Positions 14,787-19,812 of a DNA stretch of 19,812 nucleotides are shown piece by piece. The DNA is from UMGS1649 sp045604405 (GTDB lineage: Bacteria > Bacillota > Clostridia > TANB77 > CAG-465), in contig JAZUNZ010000004.1 in NCBI GenBank assembly GCA_045604405.1, positions 1-19,812 of the forward strand, read 5' to 3'. Every line of letters begins with the position of its first letter. Within the stretch, counting starts at the first letter, position 1. The translations under genes and the position numbers were made by a program. The notes beneath the pieces were generated by a model, which searched no databases, was not told the origin of the DNA, and saw only the letters and a program-made list of their open reading frames with translations.

Positions 14787-16334
14787 ATGACAGGAATAAT
14801 AATAGCAGTCGTAGCTACTCTTGCCATAGCTTTTCCTTCAGCTTTTGTTATTGGAATTTCTCATAGAAAAAAACAAGCTATGAAGGACCTAGAAAGTGCA
14901 GAAAATAGGGCTGAAAAAATAATTGCGGATGCAAAACAAGACGCAGATAGAGTAAAGAAAGATGCATTAATAGAAGCAAAGGATGAAGTAATAAAGCAAA
15001 AAGAGGAAGCAGACAAGGAAATCAAGCAAAGAAAGCTTGAAGTTGAAAAAGCTGAACAAAGAGTAAATCAAAGACAAGATTTGGTAGATAAGAGATTTGC
15101 TCTAATTGAGGAAAAGGAAATAAGCTTTTCCGTAAAACAACAAAATCTAGAAAAGAAAGAAAAAGAACTAGAATTAGCATATCAAAAGGAAGAAGCTGAG
15201 CTAGTAAGAATAGCTAGACTTTCTGTAGATGATGCTAAACGCGAACTTATGTCAAGACTTGAAAATGACATGAAAGCTGAAATGGCAAACTACATAGTTG
15301 AGGCACAATCTAAAGCCAAATTTGAAGTAGATAAGAAGGCTAAACAAATGTTGGTAGGTGCAATCCAAAGATGTGCTGCTGACCATACTTCTGAGGCTAC
15401 AATTTCAGTAGTAAACCTACCTAGTGACGATATGAAAGGAAGAATAATAGGTAGAGAAGGTAGAAATATCAAATCTATTGAAACATTAACAGGTATAGAC
15501 ATTATAATAGACGATACGCCAGATGTAATAGTATTATCTAGTTTTGATCCTATACGTAGGGAAGTGGCCCGTCTTGCGATAGAAAGACTTATTGCAGATG
15601 GAAGAATACATCCAGGAAAGATAGAAGAAACAATTGAAAAAGCAAAAGTTGAAGTTGCAAATACAGTTAAAGAGGAAGGTGAAAGAGCGCTTTATGAAAC
15701 AGGTGTTATAAACCTAAATCCAGATTTAATACAACTTCTAGGTAAACTTAGATATAGAACAAGTTATGGACAAAACGTACTTAACCATTCTATAGAAGTT
15801 GCTCATATTGCAGGGCTTTTAGCATCAGAATTAGGACTTGATGTAACACTTGCAAAACGTGCAGGACTTCTTCATGATATAGGTAAGTCTGTTGATCATG
15901 AAGCAGAAGGAACACACGTTGAACTTGGTGTGGAAATACTTAAAAAGTATAAAGAATCAGATAAGGTTATAAATGCAGTGGCAGCACACCATGGAGACTG
16001 TGAACCAACTACCATGGAAACAGTTTTAATTCAAGCAGCTGATGCTGTATCGGCATCAAGACCAGGAGCTAGACGTGAAACAGTTGATGCATACATAAAG
16101 AGACTTCAAAAGCTAGAAGAAATTTGTGATGGATATAAAGGCGTGGATAAATCTTATGCTATCCAAGCGGGTAGAGAAATAAGAATTATTGTAAAACCGG
16201 AACAAATTGATGATTCTGAAGCTGTTATAATGGCAAGAAATATTGCAAAACAAATTGAAACTGAAATGAGCTACCCAGGTCAAATTAAAGTAAATGTTAT
16301 TCGTGAAACAAGAGCGGTTGAACTTGCTAAATAA
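14787..16334 (+). CDS. rny: Ribonuclease Y
   Basis: Membrane-anchored endoribonuclease that starts mRNA decay and processing in Firmicutes. Its 515 residues are close to the usual 520. In order: an N-terminal membrane helix (about 3-24), a long charged coiled coil (about 28-195), a KH RNA-binding domain with GRIIGREGRN at 218-227, and an HD phosphohydrolase domain. The HD pair is H363-D364 in LLHDIGK, with later AAHHGD and the SARPGARRE-like SASRPGARRET. The conserved C-terminal domain ends with YPGQIKVNVIRETRAVE. ATG 14787 has GGAGG 7 nt upstream. It has its own promoter, a structured leader and a terminator, so it is monocistronic. Leader structure could allow self-control by cleavage, which is inference only. 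Confidence 0.97.
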   Translation: MTGIIIAVVATLAIAFPSAFVIGISHRKKQAMKDLESAENRAEKIIADAKQDADRVKKDALIEAKDEVIKQKEEADKEIKQRKLEVEKAEQRVNQRQDLVDKRFALIEEKEISFSVKQQNLEKKEKELELAYQKEEAELVRIARLSVDDAKRELMSRLENDMKAEMANYIVEAQSKAKFEVDKKAKQMLVGAIQRCAADHTSEATISVVNLPSDDMKGRIIGREGRNIKSIETLTGIDIIIDDTPDVIVLSSFDPIRREVARLAIERLIADGRIHPGKIEETIEKAKVEVANTVKEEGERALYETGVINLNPDLIQLLGKLRYRTSYGQNVLNHSIEVAHIAGLLASELGLDVTLAKRAGLLHDIGKSVDHEAEGTHVELGVEILKKYKESDKVINAVAAHHGDCEPTTMETVLIQAADAVSASRPGARRETVDAYIKRLQKLEEICDGYKGVDKSYAIQAGREIRIIVKPEQIDDSEAVIMARNIAKQIETEMSYPGQIKVNVIRETRAVELAK

Positions 16335-16345
16335 TATTAAATACA

Positions 16346-16369
16346 AAGAGTGCTAAGGCACTCTTTTTT
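16346..16369 (+). terminator. Rho-independent terminator of rny
   Basis: AAGAGTGC (16346-16353) pairs with GCACTCTT (16358-16365) around the loop TAAG, followed by a T run to 16369. Classical form. Confidence 0.92.
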
Positions 16370-16445
16370 GTCGAATAATGCGATGAATAGTTTGCTAGAG
16401 CCGGCGGTAATTTAGAGGCTGACCAAAAAACTTTAATAAAACTGC

Positions 16446-16475
16446 TTGCAAATGAAAAACATGGCATTGTATAAT
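16446..16475 (+). promoter_or_regulatory. Probable sigma-A promoter upstream of the Rpn-family gene
   Basis: TTGCAA at 16446-16451, an 18-bp spacer, and TATAAT at 16470-16475. The start near 16482 falls at the first base of an inverted repeat and would give a leader of about 185 nt. Confidence 0.6.
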
Positions 16476-16480
16476 ATGGC

Positions 16481-16515
16481 CACACACGACAAGTGTGTGA
16501 CTTTTGTCGACAAAA
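16481..16515 (+). repeat. Overlapping, mutually exclusive inverted repeats
   Basis: Repeat A: CACACAC (16481-16487) pairs with GTGTGTG (16493-16499) around GACAA. Repeat B: CGACAA (16487-16492) pairs with TTGTCG (16504-16509). Repeat C: a perfect palindrome at 16502-16515 (TTTTGTCGACAAAA). A and B share bases and cannot form together; B and C also compete. They lie exactly at the expected transcription start, so they may be protein operators or a small RNA switch. Confidence 0.55.
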
Positions 16516-16627
16516 TTTAGTTATTTTATCTAAGAATTAAATCAAATATTTATATAATACAAATTATATCAAATCAAATTAAGTTAAATCAAAATAAAAA
16601 ATCCTAGGAAAAATTAAATAAAATATT

Positions 16628-16637
16628 GAAGCGCTTC
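16628..16637. promoter_or_regulatory. GAAGCGCTTC palindrome, LacI/CcpA-operator-like
   Basis: A perfect 10-bp palindrome with the GCGC centre typical of LacI-family operators, including cre sites. The flanks (TT and TA) fit a cre consensus only in part. It overlaps a possible second promoter (TTGAAG at 16626-16631, 17 bp, TAAAAT at 16649-16654), but a transcript from that would lack the ribosome-binding site. Confidence 0.3.
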
Positions 16638-16667
16638 TAAATTTATGTTAAAATGGAGGTTGTAAGA

Positions 16668-17627
16668 TTGAATATAAACACAAGCGGTTTGTCTCCCAAA
16701 AATGACTATTTATTTAAGAAGCTATTTACAAGTAAAGGCAATGAAGATATTTTATGTGATTTTATTTCAGCAATAATAGGAAGAGAAGTAGTATCTGCGA
16801 AAGTTCAAATGGAGAAAATGTTACAAAGAGAACAAGAAGCTAATAAATATGGAATGTTAGATATAGAAGTAACATTAACAGATGGAAGTAAGATAGATGT
16901 AGAAATGCAGCGTTGGGACGAAGTAAATCATATAAAAAGGACAGTATATTATGCAGGAAAGCTCATATCCGAGCAATTACAGCGAGGAGAAGCGTATGAT
17001 GAATTAAAGCAGGTAGAGATAGTATATATAACGGATTTTAATTTTCTAGAAGGTGAGCATTACAAAACAAGTACCGTAATAGTAGATGAGTTAAATAGGA
17101 GAGAAGTAATAATAAACGAGTTAAGATTTCACTACATAGAGCTACCTAAATTCAGGAAGTCTAATCCAGATATGAGAGAAAAGCTAAACCAATGGCTGGC
17201 GTTTATAGACGATCAGAATAAGGAGTGGATGAACATGGCAAAAGATTTTAATGAAAGCATATCAAAGGCTATGGACGAATTCGACAGATTGGTCGCAAAA
17301 GAGGCAGAGAAATATACGGAAGCCGGGAAAGAACGATTTCTAATGGATATGGCAAGTGTAAAATACAATACGTTTAATAAAGGTTTAAATGAGGGAATAG
17401 AAAAAGGGATACGTCAGGGAATAGAGCAAGGAGTTAAACAAGGAATTAAACAAGGAATTAAACAAGGAATTGAACAAGGAATTGAACAAGGCGTTGAAAA
17501 AGGTGCTGAACAAGAAAAAACAAATATTGCAAAAAATATGTTAAAAATGAAAATGAAAATTTCAGATATTGTAAAAGTTACCGGGTTGTCAGAAGTTTAT
17601 GTTTCAAAACTAAATGAAAATGCATAG
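16668..17627 (+). CDS. Rpn family PD-(D/E)XK nuclease / putative transposase-like protein
   Basis: Member of the PDDEXK_2 / recombination-promoting nuclease family, often annotated as putative transposase although it moves no DNA in the IS sense. It has 319 residues. The N-terminal signature SPKNDYLFKKLF (9-20) and FISAIIGREV lead to the nuclease core D65-x13-E79-x-Q81 (LDIEV...KIDVEMQ), a variant of D...ExK with Gln for Lys. A helical region follows, then a GI-x-Q-G four-residue tandem repeat (about 241-282). The C-terminus ends with a helix-turn-helix-like tail (ISDIVKVTGLSEVYVSKL). The start is taken as TTG 16668 because GGAGG (16655-16659) lies 8 nt upstream; an ATG at 16653 is itself part of that site. 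E. coli RpnA-type proteins cut DNA and promote RecA-independent recombination; a similar role here is inferred. Confidence 0.85.
   Translation: MNINTSGLSPKNDYLFKKLFTSKGNEDILCDFISAIIGREVVSAKVQMEKMLQREQEANKYGMLDIEVTLTDGSKIDVEMQRWDEVNHIKRTVYYAGKLISEQLQRGEAYDELKQVEIVYITDFNFLEGEHYKTSTVIVDELNRREVIINELRFHYIELPKFRKSNPDMREKLNQWLAFIDDQNKEWMNMAKDFNESISKAMDEFDRLVAKEAEKYTEAGKERFLMDMASVKYNTFNKGLNEGIEKGIRQGIEQGVKQGIKQGIKQGIEQGIEQGVEKGAEQEKTNIAKNMLKMKMKISDIVKVTGLSEVYVSKLNENA
17386..17514 (+). repeat. 12-bp in-frame tandem repeat coding GI-x-Q/K-G units
   Basis: About ten near-identical 12-bp units of the type CAAGGAATTAAA / CAAGGAATTGAA inside the Rpn-family gene, each coding Q-G-I-K or Q-G-I-E. The central four to five units are nearly identical at DNA level, so slippage could add or remove units without a frameshift. 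Confidence 0.85.
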
Positions 17628-17635
17628 CAAATTAT

Positions 17636-17664
17636 AAAACACACATAATATTTTCGGGTGTTTT
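17636..17664 (+). terminator. Hairpin between the Rpn-family and GNAT genes
   Basis: AAAACAC (17636-17642) pairs with GTGTTTT (17658-17664) around a 15-nt loop, with a short T run in the 3' arm. It could be a weak terminator. It lies immediately before the GTG start at 17667, and its 3' arm contains GGGTG, the only ribosome-binding-site-like sequence there. Confidence 0.4.
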
Positions 17665-17666
17665 AA

Positions 17667-18131
17667 GTGAGAATTAGATTGTTGAAAAGAGACGAAATCA
17701 ACGAAGTAGCCAAATTATTTGTGGAATCATATAAAAAGGATGACAAAAATAGAAGATGGGATGAAGCTTTAGCAGAAAAATATATATTAATGATATATAG
17801 ACTATGTAAAGATTTGTGCTTTGTTGCTATAGATAATGAAAAGATTGTAGGAGTTGCATTAGGATTAATAATTCCTGAGTTTGATAAAGAAATAGTAGAG
17901 TTTAAAGTACTTTTAGTGCATCCGGAATATAGGAGAAGAAAGATAGGTTCGAAGTTGATGAGAAAAGTGTGTATAAAAGCAGAAAACAAATACAGTATCA
18001 ATGAGGTAGAAGCAAGCATATACACATTAACCAATTTCCCTATAATTTGGTATGAAAACATAGGCTTTAGAACAAGAAAATATCATGAAGTTACAAGAGC
18101 AAGTATAGATAAAGTATTAAAAGTTGTTTAA
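17667..18131 (+). CDS. GNAT family N-acetyltransferase
   Basis: Protein of 154 residues with a GNAT fold. Beta strand 1 (RIRLL) starts at residue 2, CFVAIDNEKIVGVALGLII is the beta2-beta4 region, and motif A reads VLLVHPEYRRRKIGSKLM (81-98), with the acetyl-CoA pyrophosphate loop R-R-K-I-G-S. WYENIGFRTR near the C-terminus is the usual beta6-beta7 segment. The acceptor substrate cannot be told from sequence. The start is GTG 17667, since the first beta strand begins there and no ATG fits; the ribosome-binding site GGGTG is weak and lies in a hairpin arm. It ends one base before the end of the converging polymerase gene, with an 11-bp inverted repeat across the junction. Confidence 0.85.
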   Translation: MRIRLLKRDEINEVAKLFVESYKKDDKNRRWDEALAEKYILMIYRLCKDLCFVAIDNEKIVGVALGLIIPEFDKEIVEFKVLLVHPEYRRRKIGSKLMRKVCIKAENKYSINEVEASIYTLTNFPIIWYENIGFRTRKYHEVTRASIDKVLKVV

Positions 18132-18144
18132 CCTACTTGCTCTT
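18095..18144. repeat. 11-bp inverted repeat across the GNAT / Pol IV convergent junction
   Basis: AAGAGCAAGTA (18095-18105) and TACTTGCTCTT (18134-18144) are perfect inverted copies separated by 28 bp. The left arm lies in the 3' end of the GNAT gene, the right arm in the 3' end of the polymerase gene. There is no T run after either arm, so it is not a classical terminator, but it is the only structure available between two genes that end 1 bp apart. Confidence 0.75.
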
Positions 18145-19311
18145 AATAAGAGAACCTCTAGTAATCAATCCGTTATCGTTATATTTTTTTAAAAGGGAAT
18201 CCACAGTTTTATCTACTTTACAAGATTTTTCATTTACTGCGTCAAACATATTAAGTTGAGTGGAATTACTATCTTCTAAGCAAGATAAATTCACACCAAT
18301 AAGCCTAAGAGGTTCTTTTTTATACATGTTTTCAAAAATAGTTTTGCACATTTTAAATATTTCTGAGGTTGAGTCTGTAGTTACACCGAGTGTAACAGAG
18401 CTAGAATAAACGTCAAAATTGTTAGTTTTAATTGTCACAGAAATATTTTTTGTTTTCATTTTCTCGTGCCTTAGGCGTACACAGGTATCATTTACAATAT
18501 CTAATATAAAATTGTATATTTCATCAAGATCAGTTAAGTCGTGAGGAGAGGTTTTACTATGGCTAACAGATTTTGGAATTTCATTTTTCTCATGCTTCCC
18601 AGCAATATCTTTTCCCCATGCAAAGTTATATAATTCTTCTCCATGAGATTTTAAATGGCTTTTCAATATTTCTATATTAGTATTTGCAAGCTTTCCAATG
18701 GTATTAATTCCAATCTCTCTAAGTTTTATAGCAGATTTAGGTCCTAGCAAAAACATGTCTTCTATTTTTAGAGGCCAAAGTTTTTCTTTTATTTCAGATT
18801 TAAATAGTGTGTGTATTTTATTTGGTTTTTCAAAATCACTCGCCACTTTTGCTAGATATTTTGTATCTGAAATTCCAATGTTTACGGTAAATCCTAATTC
18901 ATTAAATATTCTAGTTTGTATTTCATGTGCCACTTCAAGATAAGTTCCAAGTAAAGGAACATATTCTATAAAATATTCATCTATAGAAAATTGCTCTATT
19001 ACATCAGAATAATTCTCTAGAAGACTTTTCATACTTTTACTTTTCTCGGTATAAAATGCGTGATGTGGCGGAAACAAAACCAAGCCAGGACATTTCTTTT
19101 TAGCTTGAAAAATTGCTTCACCAGTCTTAACGCCCATAGCTTTTGCTTTAGGAGACTTAGCGAGGATTACTCCAGTACGCTTTTTAGGATCCCCAGCGAT
19201 AGCTGATTCTATATTTCTAATATCTATTTTTGCACCGTGTTCTAACCTGTAAACAGCCTCCCAAGAAAGAAATGCGTTGTTTACGTCTATATGAAAATAT
19301 ATTCTGGACAA
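18133..19311 (-). CDS. dinB: Y-family DNA polymerase (DNA polymerase IV type)
   Basis: Translesion DNA polymerase without proofreading. It has 392 residues. The catalytic carboxylates of the Y family are visible: D9 in YFHIDVNNAF and D111-E112 in SIDEYF. GVKTGEAIFQAKKKCP is the finger region, helix-hairpin-helix motifs lie near LREIGINTIGKLA, and the little-finger domain follows. QLNMF at 352-356 fits the beta-clamp-binding motif near the C-terminus. SIDEYF replaces the more usual SIDEAY/F, and a UmuC-like assignment is possible. TTG 19311 is chosen as start: GGTGAT lies 4 nt upstream, whereas an upstream ATG (19323) lies at or before the expected transcription start and a longer reading from 19356 covers the promoter itself. 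Its own promoter has no clear LexA box. Confidence 0.9.
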   Translation of the reverse strand: MSRIYFHIDVNNAFLSWEAVYRLEHGAKIDIRNIESAIAGDPKKRTGVILAKSPKAKAMGVKTGEAIFQAKKKCPGLVLFPPHHAFYTEKSKSMKSLLENYSDVIEQFSIDEYFIEYVPLLGTYLEVAHEIQTRIFNELGFTVNIGISDTKYLAKVASDFEKPNKIHTLFKSEIKEKLWPLKIEDMFLLGPKSAIKLREIGINTIGKLANTNIEILKSHLKSHGEELYNFAWGKDIAGKHEKNEIPKSVSHSKTSPHDLTDLDEIYNFILDIVNDTCVRLRHEKMKTKNISVTIKTNNFDVYSSSVTLGVTTDSTSEIFKMCKTIFENMYKKEPLRLIGVNLSCLEDSNSTQLNMFDAVNEKSCKVDKTVDSLLKKYNDNGLITRGSLIKSK

Positions 19312-19332
19312 TTTAATCACCATAATTATTAT
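19305..19332 (+). promoter_or_regulatory. Possible weak promoter for the mini-DprA gene
   Basis: TGGACA at 19305-19310, a 16-bp spacer, and TATTAT at 19327-19332. The match is imperfect. It would overlap the polymerase promoter on the other strand, so the two genes could compete for RNA polymerase. Confidence 0.35.
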
Positions 19333-19356
19333 ACAAACAAAAGTTTGCCAAGTCAA
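19328..19356 (-). promoter_or_regulatory. Sigma-A promoter of the Y-family polymerase gene
   Basis: On the minus strand TTGACT (19356-19351), a 17-bp spacer, and TATAAT (19333-19328). The start near 19321 leaves almost no leader: the GGTGAT site (19321-19316) would be the first bases of the mRNA. Confidence 0.75.
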
Positions 19357-19380
19357 TGGAAAATAAAGGAGAAATTATCT

Positions 19381-19641
19381 ATGAAAATATATTTGATAGA
19401 AAGCACAAGTAATAAAGAGTTATATAATTATCTTAAACAAAAGCATATAGTTATAGGTAAGAATAAAATAAATGAAGCGCATGTGGTAATAGTAAATAAA
19501 GTGCATAATGTAAAACTTGCATTAAATATAGTGGATTTTGCATTAAGTCAAGGTAAAGAAGTAATATGCATTAAAAATAAATTTGCTAAAGAATACTACG
19601 TCTGTAATTACTTAATACAAAATGGAGCAAGTTATGTATAA
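19381..19641 (+). CDS. Mini protein resembling the C-terminal end of the DprA Rossmann domain
   Basis: Protein of 86 residues. The second half (about 30-86) aligns by eye with the last part of the DprA/Smf Rossmann fold: HVVIVNKV, then DFALSQGKEVICI (52-64), then LIQNGASYV (78-86), against DprA's ALEQGREVFAVPG...LI..GA..V. The glycine-rich N-terminal half of DprA and its ssDNA-loading regions are absent, as are the SGSLIT and VPG elements. It is thus either a degenerate remnant or a small stand-alone protein. ATG 19381 has AAAGGAG 9 nt upstream, and tandem hairpins follow the stop. The intact frame and signals favour a functional gene. It is divergent from the Y-family polymerase, so a link to DNA handling is possible, but unproven. 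Confidence 0.6.
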   Translation: MKIYLIESTSNKELYNYLKQKHIVIGKNKINEAHVVIVNKVHNVKLALNIVDFALSQGKEVICIKNKFAKEYYVCNYLIQNGASYV

Positions 19642-19647
19642 AATAAA

Positions 19648-19671
19648 GACACCTAACGTATGTTAGGTGTC
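19648..19671 (+). terminator. Hairpin after the mini-DprA gene
   Basis: GACACCTAAC (19648-19657) pairs perfectly with GTTAGGTGTC (19662-19671) around GTAT. It begins 7 bp after the stop codon. No T run follows, so it may act with the second hairpin just downstream. Confidence 0.6.
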
Positions 19672-19682
19672 ACAGACTGTAG

Positions 19683-19714
19683 ACAAACCACGTACTTTTT
19701 AGTGCGTGGTTTGT
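19683..19714. terminator. Second long hairpin downstream of the mini-DprA gene
   Basis: ACAAACCACGTAC (19683-19695) pairs with GTGCGTGGTTTGT (19702-19714), 13 bp with one G-T pair, around the loop TTTTTA. A short TATTAA follows. The tandem arrangement with the preceding hairpin suggests a transcription boundary. Confidence 0.5.
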
Positions 19715-19785
19715 TATTAACTAATAATTTTTGTATTAAAATTAAATTTTTATATAAATTTATATAGAATGAGCAAACAATTGTG

Positions 19786-19812
19786 GAAAAACAAGGGTCT
19801 CCTTGCTTCTTT
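19786..19812. terminator. Possible terminator at the window edge
   Basis: CAAGG (19792-19796) pairs with CCTTG (19801-19805). The AAAAA before it gives a U tract on the minus strand, so it may terminate a minus-strand gene lying beyond the window; a T-rich tail on the plus strand is cut by the window end. The 70 bp before it (19715-19785) are AT-rich with no recognisable feature. Confidence 0.35.

Larger units (their letters stand above)
16370..16652. other. AT-rich intergenic region upstream of the Rpn-family gene
   Basis: About 300 bp between rny and the Rpn-family gene with no convincing gene. The first part (16391-16474) is an open stretch of 28 codons without a start. A promoter, overlapping inverted repeats, several TCAAAT-type repeats (about 16543-16595) in very AT-rich DNA, and a GAAGCGCTTC palindrome follow; the main ones are listed separately. 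Confidence 0.6.

Noticed and set aside
16391..16474. Open stretch of 28 codons reading GGNLEADQKTLIKLLANEKHGIV before a stop, as a possible gene remnant
   Set aside because: No start codon, runs into the promoter -10 box, and too short to support a pseudogene call, though the reading looks protein-like.
16543..16595. Several TCAAAT-like repeats, considered as a CRISPR remnant or iterons
   Set aside because: Units are 6-7 bp, irregularly spaced and in very AT-rich DNA; no spacer structure or DnaA-type boxes.
16668..17627. Insertion sequence suggested by the transposase label of the Rpn/PDDEXK_2 family
   Set aside because: No terminal inverted repeats or target-site duplication were seen, and the family is a nuclease rather than a classical IS transposase.

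Overview
The window looks like a chromosomal stretch of an AT-rich, endospore-forming Firmicute, most likely an uncultured or gut-type member of the Clostridia. The reasons are the strongly A/T-biased codons, near-consensus sigma-A promoters (TTGACA/TATAAT with 16-18 bp spacers), GGAGG ribosome-binding sites, a T-box in front of pheS, RNase Y instead of RNase E, and two engulfment genes (spoIID, spoIIP). The taxon is inferred from gene content only; no database comparison was possible.

Left part (1-5300): the window opens inside the HIGH motif of leuS (leucyl-tRNA synthetase). A membrane-anchored GGDEF protein with a catalytically degenerate EAL domain follows closely. Its terminator hairpin overlaps the promoter of a four-gene tRNA cluster (Val-UAC, Asp-GTC, Phe-GAA, Gly-GCC). 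The cluster ends at a bidirectional terminator that also carries the stop codon of a converging gene for a flippase-like (LPG_synthase_TM) membrane protein.

Middle (5300-9950): a promoter drives a small unrecognised two-helix membrane protein. It converges, across a palindromic terminator, on pheS-pheT (phenylalanyl-tRNA synthetase). pheST reads on the minus strand from a consensus promoter through a Phe T-box leader. The T-box bulge UGGU matches the A-CCA end of the tRNA-Phe encoded 5 kb away. A divergent promoter serves a second small two-helix membrane protein.

Sporulation block (10300-14550): a SpoIID lytic transglycosylase with an unusual N-terminal cytoplasmic module and a long Thr/Ser/Asn/Lys linker, a ferritin-like protein lacking one metal-ligand Glu, a DivIVA-like coiled-coil protein, SpoIIP amidase, and an unrecognised acidic 124-residue protein. 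SpoIIP and SpoIID are the two peptidoglycan enzymes that drive forespore engulfment, so the small genes between them are candidates for a related job. Next comes rny (RNase Y) with its own promoter and a structured leader.

Right part (16370-19812), more accessory in character: a 300-bp AT-rich intergenic region with overlapping inverted repeats precedes an Rpn/PD-(D/E)XK nuclease-family gene that contains a 12-bp in-frame tandem repeat. Then come a GNAT acetyltransferase and a converging Y-family DNA polymerase (Pol IV type), one base apart and joined by an 11-bp inverted repeat. Divergent from the polymerase is an 86-residue protein that resembles only the C-terminal piece of DprA. The window ends with tandem hairpins in non-coding DNA.

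No CRISPR array, complete insertion sequence, prophage or rRNA gene was seen. The most unusual items are the SpoIID N-terminal module, the mini-DprA protein beside Pol IV, the overlapping inverted repeats upstream of the Rpn gene, and the group of genes using GGTGA-type ribosome-binding sites, often inside hairpins.
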